From positions 496,001-560,000 of the forward strand of contig CAVTSL010000011.1 of assembly GCA_963737405.1 (NCBI GenBank): a DNA stretch of 64,000 nt, read 5' to 3'. Source of the DNA: JACCTU01 sp963737405. Its GTDB lineage: Bacteria > Actinomycetota > Thermoleophilia > Gaiellales > Gaiellaceae. The first letter of the stretch is position 1, and each line of letters starts with the position of its first letter. Shown here in pieces: positions 18,246 through 27,253 of the stretch. Made by a program: the position numbers and the translations under genes. The notes under the pieces are model-generated. The model searched no databases and was not told the origin of the DNA. It was given only the letters and a program-made list of their open reading frames with translations.

Positions 18246-20230
18246 GGCTTCTTCGTCTTCTTCGGCGCCGCGACCGAGAACGTCGGCCTGGCGGCGACGA
18301 TCCGCGTCGGGTCCGACCAGCCCATGTACTGGGCGTTCGCCGGCAGCCGCCAGCTGACGCCGCGCACGCGGTACCACCAGGTGCCCGGCGTGAGCGGGAG
18401 CACGGCCGACGTCGCGAGCGTCAGGAAGCCCGCGGTGCCTGCGGAGAGCTCCGGCTTGAACGGGTAGCGCTTCTTGCTCCACTGCACGTGGTACGCGTCC
18501 GCGCCGAGCGCCGGCGTCCACGCAACGAGCGGCGCGCCGTAGAACGATGACGCGCTTCCGGTCGCCGAGACGAGGCGGCCCTTCGGCGACAGCCCCGACG
18601 CGAACGGCGCACCTGCGGTCACGAGCGTCGGCTCGCTGCTCTTGCCGAAGCGCATCACGCGGCCCGACGCGCAGACCTCCTGCGGAAGCTCGAGGTCGCG
18701 GTAGATCAGGTTGCCGGTCGTGCGGACGACGCCTTCGCCGACGCCGTGCGCCTGCTTGAGCGCGGTCGCGAGGCTGAGGATCGTCCCGTTCACCGCGGTG
18801 ATCGTGACGGTCTCCTGGTTCGATGCGTTGCCGATCTTCACGACGTCGCCCGGTGCGAAGCCGCCCGCGACGGCGACGGTCAGGTCGAGCGCTCCGATCG
18901 CGCTGCCGGCGCCGCCGACCGTCGTCTCGAACGGGTTCGGGTTGACCGCCTCGACGGGGACGACCGTCCAGTAGTAGCCGCCCTCCGGCCAGTTCGAGTC
19001 CCAGAGGTCGACGGGCGCGCCGAGGTCGCCGCCGACGGTGATGCCGCCGGACGAGGGTGCCGGCGTGGTCGGTGTGGTCGGGGTCGCCGGCGCCGCGGGC
19101 GGCGCGGGTGCTGCGGGATCCGCTGCCGCGGCAGCCGGGAGGCTCGTCGTGAGCTGCGGCTGCGGCAATGACTCGGTCGGGGTGAGCGCCTCGAAGTCTG
19201 CGGTGTACGTCGACCCCTGGTCGCCGTCGCTCAGGTACGAGCCGCGCGCGAGCGAGAGCGACGCGGAGTCCTTCGGGAGCGTCTGCGGGCCGTACGAGCG
19301 CGGCGCATAGGCCGGCGCGCCCGTCACCGCGCCGGTGAAGACGCGGTTGACGCAGTCGCGGTCGGTGAAGACGTAGACGCGGTAGAGCTCGGCGTCGACG
19401 CCGGCGAAGCTGCGGTTGCCGCTGTACACGAACGCGGGCATCAGCCGGTGCGCGGGGTCGGTCGAGAGGCCCTTGGAGACGACGTCGGACACGGTCGCGA
19501 AGCCGTTCAGCGCGCCGACCGCGAAGGGCGGGTTCACGGACTCGTAGACCGGGCTCCAGGGGCCGAACGACGTCGCGGGCAGCGCGTTCTGCCGGGTCTT
19601 GCCGCCGCTCGAGATGTCGGAGCGCACGGTCCGGATCCGCCAGCGCACCTTGCCGGTCCAGGGCGCGGACTGGTGGAACGTCCAGAACTCGCGCTCGTCC
19701 ATCACGTTCCCGCGGATGCGCACGATCTTCGGGATGTCGATCAGCCAGACGTCGTACGCCTGCGAGCCCTCGACCGGCGTCCAGCGCAGCAGCCCCGGGT
19801 AGCTCGTGAGCGGCCGGGGCACGTCGGCCTGGCGCATGTTGAAGCCGAACGGCTTGCTCCAGTTCGTCGCGCCGCCGGGAACGACCGCGCGCACGCGGGC
19901 GAAGAGCGAGTACGGCGAGCCCGTGATCCACGGCAGCGTCAGCGTGAGCGACGCGACCGGCGACTTCAGCTCGGAGTCGGAGTAGATGATCCCGTTCTCG
20001 CGGAACGTGCTGCTCGTCGCGAGCTCGAACTCGTAGCGCTGCGCGCCGCGCACCGGCGCCCACGCGAACGCGGGCGTGCGCGAGTACTCGTGCCTGAGCG
20101 GCTCGTCCGCGCGGAAGAGGAACGCGCGGAGGCTCTGCGGACCGGCCTTCGTCGCGGCGGGAGCCGCGTTCGCCGACGTGGTCAGAAGCAGCGCTGCGAG
20201 CAGCGCAACGAAGAGGCGGGCCGGTGCCAT
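18242..20230 (-). CDS. secreted protein with fibronectin-like repeats
   Basis: A 662-residue exported protein. Residues 1-22 form a clear signal peptide ending ANA-AP. Repeated segments such as TPAFAWAPVRGAQRYEFELA, LLRWTPVEGSQAYDVWLI and LVAWTPALGADAYHVQWS look like fibronectin type III/Ig-like units. A Pro/Ala/Thr-rich linker lies near 370-400, followed by a PGDVVKIGNASNQETVTI segment. It ends in a basic tail (KKTKKP). No catalytic motif is seen; a cell-surface or matrix role is likely. The ATG at 20230 is the only start before the signal peptide. Confidence 0.75.
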   Translation of the reverse strand: MAPARLFVALLAALLLTTSANAAPAATKAGPQSLRAFLFRADEPLRHEYSRTPAFAWAPVRGAQRYEFELATSSTFRENGIIYSDSELKSPVASLTLTLPWITGSPYSLFARVRAVVPGGATNWSKPFGFNMRQADVPRPLTSYPGLLRWTPVEGSQAYDVWLIDIPKIVRIRGNVMDEREFWTFHQSAPWTGKVRWRIRTVRSDISSGGKTRQNALPATSFGPWSPVYESVNPPFAVGALNGFATVSDVVSKGLSTDPAHRLMPAFVYSGNRSFAGVDAELYRVYVFTDRDCVNRVFTGAVTGAPAYAPRSYGPQTLPKDSASLSLARGSYLSDGDQGSTYTADFEALTPTESLPQPQLTTSLPAAAAADPAAPAPPAAPATPTTPTTPAPSSGGITVGGDLGAPVDLWDSNWPEGGYYWTVVPVEAVNPNPFETTVGGAGSAIGALDLTVAVAGGFAPGDVVKIGNASNQETVTITAVNGTILSLATALKQAHGVGEGVVRTTGNLIYRDLELPQEVCASGRVMRFGKSSEPTLVTAGAPFASGLSPKGRLVSATGSASSFYGAPLVAWTPALGADAYHVQWSKKRYPFKPELSAGTAGFLTLATSAVLPLTPGTWWYRVRGVSWRLPANAQYMGWSDPTRIVAARPTFSVAAPKKTKKP

Positions 20231-20251
20231 CCCTTGGTGTTTCGGCAGTTT

Positions 20252-21394
20252 CTAAGCCGTGGCTGTCCCTCGAACGAGGGATGCCCCGGCCGCCAGGACG
20301 CGCGCGTCGTCCCCCGGCCTGCCGACGAGCTGCACGGACGCCGGCAGCTCGTCCTCGGCCGCGCCGCACGGGAGCGCGAGCGCGGGCCAGCCGAGCAGGC
20401 TGAACGGATACGTGAGGCTGATCCCGCGCCGGCGGAACGCGATCTCGTCCGCGTCGGCGGGCGGCGGGACGAACGGCGTCGTCGGCGTGAGGACCAGGTC
20501 GACGCCGTCGATCGCCTCGAGGAATCGCTCGCGGAGCTCCGCCCGTCGATCGCGTGCGCGCGCCGCGTCGGCGTCGGTGACGGCGAGGCACGCCTCGATC
20601 TTCGGGCGGACGTTGTCCCCGTACGAGTCGGCGTGCTCCGCGAACAGCTCGCGGTGGACGTCGGCGGCCTCGTGCATGAACGCCGTGTACGTGTCCTCGT
20701 ACGTCGCTTCGGGCGACGGGAGGTCGATCGGCGTGCGCCGTGGAAACCGTGCGGCGACCTCCTCGACGCGTGCGCGCACGAGCGGGTCGGCGAGCTCCGT
20801 CCAGGCCACGCCGATGCGCAGTTCCTCGAGCTCTGCGGTCGTCGGCTCGAAGCCCGGGACGAGTGCGCGCATCGCCTCCTCGCACGCCTCGACCGTCGTC
20901 GCCATCGGCCCGGCCGTGTCGTAGCTCGGTGCGAGCGGGAAGCAGCCGTCGAGCGGCACGAGGCCCCAGGTCGGCTTGAACCCGACGACCCCGCACCACG
21001 CCGCCGGGATGCGGATCGACCCGGCCGAGTCGGTGCCGAGCGCGACCTCGGCGAGGCCAGCGGCCAGCGCCGCGCCGTTTCCGCCGCTCGATCCGCCCGC
21101 GAGCCGCCCGGGGGCGGCCGGGTTCGGAACGGTGCCGAAGTGGGGGTTCTGCGACGAGATCCCGTACGCGAACTCGTGCAGGTTCGTCTTGCCGACGTTC
21201 GCGTAGCCCGCGGCCTCCAGCCGCCGCACCGCCTCCGCGGTCTCCGCGGGCACGTGGTCGACGAAGAGGATCGACCCGTACGTCGTCGTCAGCCCGGCCG
21301 TGTCGAACAGATCCTTGACGGCGAGGGCGGTTCCGGACGGCGGCTCGCTGGGCCGCGCGAGGAAGATGGCGTCCAGGTCGCGCGTGCGCGCGAC
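20252..21394 (-). CDS. amidase-signature hydrolase, start codon unclear
   Basis: An amidase of the GatA/AmiE-signature superfamily. The Ser-cisSer-Lys triad is visible: Lys in LAVKDLFDTAG, cis-Ser in AGGSSGGNGAA and nucleophile Ser in GTDSAGSIRIPA. The GTG at 21253 would delete the catalytic Lys, so translation must begin further upstream, yet the frame up to the TGA at 21404-21406 holds no ATG, GTG or TTG. The best guess is the GTC at 21394, or CTG at 21376, or a start lost to an indel. Length about 380 residues, shorter than many amidases (450-500). It follows the metalloprotease gene directly. Substrate unknown. Confidence 0.8.
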   Translation of the reverse strand, partial: VARTRDLDAIFLARPSEPPSGTALAVKDLFDTAGLTTTYGSILFVDHVPAETAEAVRRLEAAGYANVGKTNLHEFAYGISSQNPHFGTVPNPAAPGRLAGGSSGGNGAALAAGLAEVALGTDSAGSIRIPAAWCGVVGFKPTWGLVPLDGCFPLAPSYDTAGPMATTVEACEEAMRALVPGFEPTTAELEELRIGVAWTELADPLVRARVEEVAARFPRRTPIDLPSPEATYEDTYTAFMHEAADVHRELFAEHADSYGDNVRPKIEACLAVTDADAARARDRRAELRERFLEAIDGVDLVLTPTTPFVPPPADADEIAFRRRGISLTYPFSLLGWPALALPCGAAEDELPASVQLVGRPGDDARVLAAGASLVRGTATA

Positions 21395-21395
21395 T

Positions 21396-22991
21396 CTACT
21401 TCGTCAGGAGAAGCTTGCGCGTCACGGTGGCACCCCGCGCGCCGCTCGGCGAGACGCTCGTCAACGTGAGGCTGCCGCGCGCGGCGAGCGTGCGGAGGAC
21501 GTTCTTCGGGAGCGTGAAGCGAAGGTCGTTGTTGCCCGTGCGCAGCGTCCGCGCACCGAGCGCGAGCCCGCCGAGGTCCGCCTCGAGACTGCCCATGCCG
21601 CTCGAGAAGACGACGAGCCGCACGACGCGCTTCTTGCGGGAGACGCGGAGCGTCTCCGGCCCGTAGACGGAGATCGACGGCGCCTCCTCGCCCTCGGGCG
21701 CCTGGATCGTCGGGCCGGTGTAGGTGCCGGCGGGCGGAGGCTTCGACGTGACGAACGTGCTCTTGTCCACCGTCAGCGAGGCGGAGACCTTGAAGACCGC
21801 CGCGTCGACCGTCGCGCTCGGGTTCGGCAGCGAGAGCATCCCGACGTCGGACCACGAGCAGGTGTCCCACGGCACGGTGATCGACGCGGTCGACCCGCTG
21901 ACCGCGAGCGGCTGCACCGGGCTGTCGGCCGCCGTCCACCGGTAGACCGGGCGCGCGCCGAGCCCCGACGGGAACGAGACGGTGATCGCGAGCGTGGCCG
22001 CGTAGCACGGGCCGTCGCTCGTGCCCGTCCCGCGTTGGAACGCGAGGTAGCGGGCCGCGAGGTGGTTGACGGCGATCGTCTGCGTGCCGAGCCCGCCGGT
22101 CGCCGAGCCGGTGGGGACGAGCTTGTAGACGGTCGGCAGCGTCGCCTTCAGGCCGGGCGCCGTGTAGCCGCCGGAGAGGTTCGTGGTGGTGAAGTCGCCG
22201 AACGCGTCGCCGAGCGTCGCGCCCTTGTCCTGGAGAGCCGCGATCAGCAGGTCGGAGCCCGTGAGCGACGGGTCGTTCAGGGTCTTCCCCTTCTGGAACA
22301 GGTCGAGGACGGCGCTGCCGCCGTAGCGCTCGGTCAGGTACTCGTAGAAGCTCCAGCGCGAGTAGCCGTTGTTCTCGTAGCCGGTGAGGCCGCAAGCGCC
22401 GCCGCTGCAGGTGAGCGACATGTCCGGCGCACCGACGGTGTCTGCGAGCGGGACGGGATCCTCGAGGCCCATGTCGACCGTGAGCGGGAAGCCGAGCACG
22501 CGGAACGCGGCCCACTCGGCACTCGCTTCCAGGATGGACGGCTCCATCGGGACCCAGAGCGAGTACTGGACGAGGTGGAAGAGCTCATGGGCCGCGACAT
22601 GGAGGTCGTGGACGGAGTTGTCGTCGATGTAGAGGTAGCCGGAGCTCTGGCCCGCGCTCGGGTTGTCCGCCCACGCGAGGCCGAGGTAGTTGAGGCCGGA
22701 CGTGTCGACGACGAAGACGTCGATCTTCCCGTCGCCGTCGTCGAGCGGAGCGGGATAGCCCCAGTCGCCGACCATCGTCGAGTACGCCTGCTCGAGGTTC
22801 CCGGCGAGGTCGGCGGCGTCCTGGTGGATGACCGAGACGCCGGGCGGGAGCACCTGTCCCGCGTAGTGGATCTGGAAGTGCTGGCTCGTCAGCGTCTCGG
22901 GCAGCCCGAGGACGCGCGTCGCGTGCGCAGGCGACGCGGAGAGCGCGCTGAGCGCGGCGACGAGCAGGCAGAGACGGACGATCGGCCGCAT
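21396..22991 (-). CDS. secreted zinc metalloprotease-like protein
   Basis: A 531-residue exported protein with signal peptide residues 1-24 (ASPAHA-T). The zinc site HELFH occurs in HVAAHELFHLVQYS near 145-155, followed about 20 residues on by EASAEWAA, the glutamate pattern of gluzincin-like proteases such as the MXAN_6640 group. Cys pairs (TCSGGACG; DTCSW) suggest disulphides. A beta-rich C-terminal region with basic stretches may bind the cell surface. Its stop abuts the amidase gene on the same strand. The precise substrate is not inferable. Confidence 0.8.
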   Translation of the reverse strand: MRPIVRLCLLVAALSALSASPAHATRVLGLPETLTSQHFQIHYAGQVLPPGVSVIHQDAADLAGNLEQAYSTMVGDWGYPAPLDDGDGKIDVFVVDTSGLNYLGLAWADNPSAGQSSGYLYIDDNSVHDLHVAAHELFHLVQYSLWVPMEPSILEASAEWAAFRVLGFPLTVDMGLEDPVPLADTVGAPDMSLTCSGGACGLTGYENNGYSRWSFYEYLTERYGGSAVLDLFQKGKTLNDPSLTGSDLLIAALQDKGATLGDAFGDFTTTNLSGGYTAPGLKATLPTVYKLVPTGSATGGLGTQTIAVNHLAARYLAFQRGTGTSDGPCYAATLAITVSFPSGLGARPVYRWTAADSPVQPLAVSGSTASITVPWDTCSWSDVGMLSLPNPSATVDAAVFKVSASLTVDKSTFVTSKPPPAGTYTGPTIQAPEGEEAPSISVYGPETLRVSRKKRVVRLVVFSSGMGSLEADLGGLALGARTLRTGNNDLRFTLPKNVLRTLAARGSLTLTSVSPSGARGATVTRKLLLTK

Positions 22992-23031
22992 CGAGAGCCA
23001 GATCGGCTCTCGAGCACTGTTCCTTGACCCC

Positions 23032-23151
23032 CTAGTCCAGGGCTAGATACAGGAGGGCGACTGCGACGGAGCCCGCGAAGAGCAGGATGAAAAGGGCGAA
23101 GAGGCCCCAGCCGATCAGGAGGCTCCGCTGCTCGCGCTCGCGGTCGCTCAC
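23032..23151 (-). CDS. 39-residue single-helix membrane protein
   Basis: A short ORF, VSDREREQRSLLIGW then a hydrophobic stretch ending LLYLALD. The GTG at 23151 overlaps the ctaB stop by 4 bases (GTGA), strong evidence of translational coupling. The charged N-terminus and single helix resemble small accessory subunits found with terminal oxidases, but sequence similarity to a named family is not recognised. It is the last gene of the ctaC-ctaD-ctaB run. A role in oxidase assembly is an inference from position. Confidence 0.6.
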   Translation of the reverse strand: MSDREREQRSLLIGWGLFALFILLFAGSVAVALLYLALD

Positions 23152-24326
23152 GCGAGGAGGGGGTCGAGGGCCAGCGCGACGAAGAGGAGCGCGAGGTAGG
23201 CCAGCGAGTAGTGGAAGAGCACCGCGGCGCGTCTCGGCACGAGCTCGGCGCGGAGCCGCCACGCGAGCCAGAGGAAGACGCCGCCGAGCACGAGTGCGCT
23301 CGTGAGGTACGGCACGCCCGACATCCCGATCGCGAACGGGACGAGCGTGACCGCGATCAGCACGAGCGTGTAGAGGACGATCTGCTTCGCCGTCTCGCGC
23401 TCGCCGCGGACGACCGGGAGCATCGGGATCCGCGCGTTCTCGTAGTCGCGCTTGATCAGCAGCGCGAGCGCCCAGAAGTGCGGCGGCGTCCAGAAGAACA
23501 CGATCGCGAACAGGGCGAGCGCGGGCAGCGTCAGGTTGCCGGTCGCAGCGGCCCAGCCGACGAGCGGCGGGACCGCGCCCGCCGCGCCGCCGATCACGAT
23601 GTTCTGCGGCGTCGAACGCTTCAGCCAGCGGGTGTAGACGAGCACGTAGAAGAGGTTCCCGACGAGCGCGAGCACCGCGGTCAGGATGTTCGTCAGGCTG
23701 CCGAGCAGGACGAACGAGAACGCCGAGAGCGCGAGCCCGAACTCGAGCGCGCGCTCGGGTGCGATGCGGCCTGTCGCGACGGGCCGCGAGCGGGTCCGCT
23801 TGCCCATCAGCCTGTCGATGTCGCGGTCGAGCACGTGGTTGAGCGCGCTTGCGCCGCCGCAGGCGAGCGCGAGGCCGACGAGCATCGCAGCGAAGTCGCC
23901 GAGCGGCGGGACGCCTTCCGCGCCGACGAACATCCCGCATGCGCCCGTCAGGAGCAGGAGCGACATGATCCGCGGCTTCGTCAGCGTGACGTAGTCGCGC
24001 CATGCGCCGACGGGGCCGATGTCGCCGCGGAACAGCTGCGCGGTGGCGACGGCGATCACCGCGAGCGCGACGCCTGCGGCCGCGACGTGGACGGCACCCG
24101 CCCACCACGTCCCGATCGCGACGAGGAACGAGCCGAGCGCCGCGGCCATCCACGGGAGGAGCTCGCGGTGCGCGGTCCACGCAGCGATGACGAGCGCGAC
24201 GAGCGGCGGGATCGCGATCACCGCGAGCGCGCGGTGCGCAACGCCGAGCGAGCCGCTCGCGACGGTCGCGACGGCGGCCGCCGTGGCGGTGAGGCCGCAC
24301 AGACGCATCCAAGGTCCCGCTGTCAC
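23148..24326 (-). CDS. ctaB: protoheme IX farnesyltransferase with N-terminal membrane extension
   Basis: Converts heme B to heme O for the oxidase. The UbiA-type core shows the Asp-rich motif in NHVLDRDIDRLMGKRT with SRPVATGRI, the second loop YTRWLKRSTPQNIVIGG and WTPPHFWALAL. GTG 24326 overlaps the ctaD stop (GTGA) and gives 392 residues, about 90 more than a standard CtaB. The extra N-terminus holds three to four hydrophobic helices before WRDYVTLTKPRI, where the family normally begins. That extension may be a remnant of, or substitute for, part of CtaA, but no heme-ligand pattern was confirmed. Confidence 0.92.
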   Translation of the reverse strand: MTAGPWMRLCGLTATAAAVATVASGSLGVAHRALAVIAIPPLVALVIAAWTAHRELLPWMAAALGSFLVAIGTWWAGAVHVAAAGVALAVIAVATAQLFRGDIGPVGAWRDYVTLTKPRIMSLLLLTGACGMFVGAEGVPPLGDFAAMLVGLALACGGASALNHVLDRDIDRLMGKRTRSRPVATGRIAPERALEFGLALSAFSFVLLGSLTNILTAVLALVGNLFYVLVYTRWLKRSTPQNIVIGGAAGAVPPLVGWAAATGNLTLPALALFAIVFFWTPPHFWALALLIKRDYENARIPMLPVVRGERETAKQIVLYTLVLIAVTLVPFAIGMSGVPYLTSALVLGGVFLWLAWRLRAELVPRRAAVLFHYSLAYLALLFVALALDPLLA

Positions 24327-25957
24327 CTGCGCACTCCCTCCTCCGCGAGCCGGCGGCGCAGGTCGCGAAGCGGGCGCGGGCTCGAGATGTACGGCACCTT
24401 GTCGAAGTTGTGCTCGGGCGGCGGTGAGGTCGTGTACCACTCGAGCGTGTCGCCGAGCCAGGGGTCGTTGCCGACCCGGCGCGACTTCCGCGAGCGGACG
24501 ACGTTCCAGAGGAAGACGAGCGTCCCGAGGCCGAGCAGGAACGAGCCGACCGTCGAGACCACGTTCCACGTCTGCCACCACGGCAGATCGCGGTAGCCGA
24601 CGACGCGCCTCGGCATCCCGAGCAGGCCGAGGAAGTGCTGCGGCCCGAACGTCAGGTTGATGCCGATGAAGTAGAGCCAGAAGTTCAGCTTCCCGAGCCC
24701 CTCGTCGAGCATGCGGCCGAACATCTTCGGCCACCAGTAGTAGAGCCCGGCGAAGATGCCGAAGATCGACCCGCCGAAGAGGACGTAGTGCATGTGCGCG
24801 ACGACGAAGTACGTGTCGTGCACCTGCCAGTCGAACGGGAACGCGGCGAGCATGACGCCGGAGATGCCGCCGATCGTGAAGATCGAGAGGAGGCCGAGCG
24901 CGAACAGCATCGGCGTCGCGAACTCGATGTTCCCGCGCCAGAGCGTCGCGAGCCAGTTGATCACCTTCACGCCGGTCGGGACCGCGACGAGCACCGACGC
25001 GATCATGAAGAAGCCGTTCAGGTAGTTCGGCAGGCCGACGGCGAACATGTGGTGCGCCCAGACGAGCAGCGAGACGAACGCGATCCCGATCGTCGAGAAC
25101 GCGATCGCCGCGTAGCCGAAGATCGGCTTGCGCGCGAACACCGGCAGGACCTCCGAGACGATCCCGAAGGCGGGCAGCACCATCACGTAGACCTCGGGGT
25201 GTCCGAAGAACCAGAACATGTGCTGGTAGAGCAGCGCATTCCCGCCCTCGTTCGGCAGGAAGAAGTGCGTGCCGGCCTGACGGTCGAGCAGGAGCATCGT
25301 CAACGCGGCGCCGATCGACGGAAGCGCGAGGATCAGCAGCCACGCGTACGTGTAGATCGTCCAGACGAAGAGCGGGATCCGCATCCACGTCATGCCCGCG
25401 GTGCGGAGCGTGTGCACGGTCGCGACGAAGTTGATCGCCCCCGCAAGCGACGAGATCGCGAGCAGGTGGAGACCGAGGATCGTCAGGTCGACCGAGGTGT
25501 CGGTGTGGATCGAGTACGGCGGGTAGAGGTACCAGCCGGTGTCCGCCGGGCCGCCGGCGCTGAACCACCCGCTGTAGAGCACGATGCCGCCGAGCAGGAA
25601 CGCCCAGTACGAGAACGCGTTCAGCCGCGGGAACGCCATGTCCGCGGCGCCGATCATCAGCGGCACGACGTAGTTCCCGAAGCCGGCGAGGATCGGGACG
25701 ATGACGAGGAAGACCATCGTCAGCCCGTGCATCGTGAAGAGCTGGTTGTACGTCTCGCGGCTCACGACGTCCCCTGCTTCGGGCGTCACGAGCTCGGTCC
25801 GCATCAGCAGCGCGAGGATGCCGCCGACGACGAAGAAGAAGAGGCTCGTCCCGATGTAGAGGATGCCGATCTTCTTGTGGTCGGTCGTGACGAGCCAGCT
25901 CGCGAAGCGGCCGCGATACCACGGGACGGGGTAGATGCGCTCGGTCTGGACGGCCAC
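24323..25957 (-). CDS. ctaD: cytochrome c oxidase subunit I
   Basis: Heme-copper oxygen reductase core, 544 residues. GTG 25957 overlaps the ctaC stop by one base and begins MAVQTERIYPVPWYRG. Diagnostic motifs are FTMHGLTMVF (low-spin heme His), WFFGHPEVYVMVLPAFG (CuB His, cross-linked Tyr and the Glu of A1-type enzymes), WAHHMFAVG (CuB His pair) and HMHYVLFGG (heme a3/a ligands). Twelve or more membrane helices. The fused cytochrome c on subunit II makes this a caa3-type enzyme. Subunit III (ctaE) is not in this cluster. Confidence 0.96.
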   Translation of the reverse strand: MAVQTERIYPVPWYRGRFASWLVTTDHKKIGILYIGTSLFFFVVGGILALLMRTELVTPEAGDVVSRETYNQLFTMHGLTMVFLVIVPILAGFGNYVVPLMIGAADMAFPRLNAFSYWAFLLGGIVLYSGWFSAGGPADTGWYLYPPYSIHTDTSVDLTILGLHLLAISSLAGAINFVATVHTLRTAGMTWMRIPLFVWTIYTYAWLLILALPSIGAALTMLLLDRQAGTHFFLPNEGGNALLYQHMFWFFGHPEVYVMVLPAFGIVSEVLPVFARKPIFGYAAIAFSTIGIAFVSLLVWAHHMFAVGLPNYLNGFFMIASVLVAVPTGVKVINWLATLWRGNIEFATPMLFALGLLSIFTIGGISGVMLAAFPFDWQVHDTYFVVAHMHYVLFGGSIFGIFAGLYYWWPKMFGRMLDEGLGKLNFWLYFIGINLTFGPQHFLGLLGMPRRVVGYRDLPWWQTWNVVSTVGSFLLGLGTLVFLWNVVRSRKSRRVGNDPWLGDTLEWYTTSPPPEHNFDKVPYISSPRPLRDLRRRLAEEGVRR

Positions 25958-26934
25958 TACTGGCCGCCCCCGGCGATCGTCTTCGTGTAGCTCACGAGCG
26001 TCTCGATCTGCTCGTCGCTCCAGCCGGCGCCGACCGCGGGCATCTCGCCTCGGCCGTTCCGCACGAGGAGCGCGAGCGCTTCGGGGTCGGCGAGCGTCGG
26101 GTTGCCCTGGAGGTCGGGGCCGATGAGCTGCGGCCCGGAGATGTTGTGGCACTTGGAGCACGCTGCGTCGAACTGCGCGCGGCCGCTCGCGGACAGCCGC
26201 GCGAGCTCGGCCCGGTAGCGGCCGACGGGAAGTGCGTGCACGCTCATCTCCATCGCCGCGTGCTGAATGCCGCAGTACTCGGTGCAGTTTCCTTCGTAGA
26301 CACCGGGCCGCTCGGCGCGGAACCACGTGTGGTTCAACCGCCCGGGGATCGCGTCGATCTTTCCACCGAGCTCCGGGATCCACCAGGAGTGGATCACGTC
26401 GCCGACCTGCGACGTCACGTTCAGCTCGACCGTCCGGCCGGCCGGGACGACCATCGTGTCGTACGTGATGCTGCCGTCGGGGTAGCGGAACTCCCAGTAG
26501 AACTGATGGCCCTGCACGTCGATGCGCAGGTTCGGCACGTTCGCCGGCTCGTTCGACGCGCGCGAGACGTCGCTCACGTCCGGCAGCTTGTAGAAGACGA
26601 ACCCGACGATGATCGCGACGAGGAACACGGGGACGACCGTCCAGAGGACCTCGAGCCTGGTGTTGCCGTGGATCTGCGGTCCCTCGGCGTCGACGGGGCG
26701 CTTGCGTCGCCGGTAGCGCACGACGAAGACGATCAATGCGACCTCGACCGCGATCAGCACGATCCCGGTGACGACGAGCAGCAGGTAGTAGGTCTGGTTG
26801 ATCGCCTCGGCGTTCGGCGACGCCGGATCGACGGGCGTCAGGCCCGCGTTGGCGGCGAACGCGGGCGCGGCGAGCGCGAGTGCGCCGAGCACGAGAGCGG
26901 CGATCGAGACGAGGCGGCGCACGGCCGGTGGCAT
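25957..26934 (-). CDS. ctaC: cytochrome c oxidase subunit II with fused cytochrome c (caa3 type)
   Basis: Electron-entry subunit, 325 residues. Signal peptide about 1-28, two membrane helices (about 48-73 and 95-115), then a cupredoxin domain. CuA ligands are visible: H182, C217, C221, H225 and M228 in CTEYCGIQHAAM. The C-terminal third is a class I cytochrome c with CSKCH (C259, C262, H263) and a candidate distal Met in RGEMPAV. The first gene of the oxidase run; it diverges from the gene at 26945 with only 10 bases between starts, so promoters must overlap coding sequence. Confidence 0.96.
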   Translation of the reverse strand: MPPAVRRLVSIAALVLGALALAAPAFAANAGLTPVDPASPNAEAINQTYYLLLVVTGIVLIAVEVALIVFVVRYRRRKRPVDAEGPQIHGNTRLEVLWTVVPVFLVAIIVGFVFYKLPDVSDVSRASNEPANVPNLRIDVQGHQFYWEFRYPDGSITYDTMVVPAGRTVELNVTSQVGDVIHSWWIPELGGKIDAIPGRLNHTWFRAERPGVYEGNCTEYCGIQHAAMEMSVHALPVGRYRAELARLSASGRAQFDAACSKCHNISGPQLIGPDLQGNPTLADPEALALLVRNGRGEMPAVGAGWSDEQIETLVSYTKTIAGGGQ

Positions 26935-26944
26935 TCTACGAGGG

Positions 26945-27232
26945 GTGAGCCCGAGGACGAGGGTGGACCTGCCGCCGGGCGCGACCGGAGGGTTCGAGGT
27001 CTACGTCAACGGCGTTCAGCAGCGAGAGGGTGTCGACTTCGAGCGTCGTGGCACGAGCTTGGTCTTCCCGCGGAGCCTGGCGCGTGAGGGGCGGCTCGGC
27101 TTCTGGCGCTGGCTCAGCATCGTCCTCGGGATCGCGGGGACGTACCGCCAGAACGACAGCGTCGACGTCGTGTACGACGTGGGCGGTCGGCGCGTCGTCG
27201 CGACCGGTCTTCCGCTCGTGCAGGAGGAGTAA
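26945..27232 (+). CDS. small beta-rich protein of unknown function
   Basis: GTG 26945 gives a 95-residue protein, MSPRTRVDLPPG. It contains FEVYVNGVQQREGVDF and SLVFPRSLAREGRLG, then a short hydrophobic segment (FWRWLSIVLGIAG) and DSVDVVYDVGG. The VYVNG-x-Q-x-x-G-x-DF pattern recalls beta-sandwich modules of phage-tail and adhesin proteins, but no assignment is made. It diverges from ctaC by 10 bases and precedes the Pro/Glu-repeat gene by 21 bases, possibly in one transcript. Confidence 0.6.
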   Translation: MSPRTRVDLPPGATGGFEVYVNGVQQREGVDFERRGTSLVFPRSLAREGRLGFWRWLSIVLGIAGTYRQNDSVDVVYDVGGRRVVATGLPLVQEE

Positions 27233-27253
27233 CGGGTTGCGTACTCTGCTCGG

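Noticed and set aside
16956..20999. A 1347-residue minus-strand open frame across the kinase, regulator, STAS and secreted-protein genes
   Set aside because: Composition is Arg/Ala/Asp-rich shadow sequence with no motif, and better-supported genes occupy the region in other frames.
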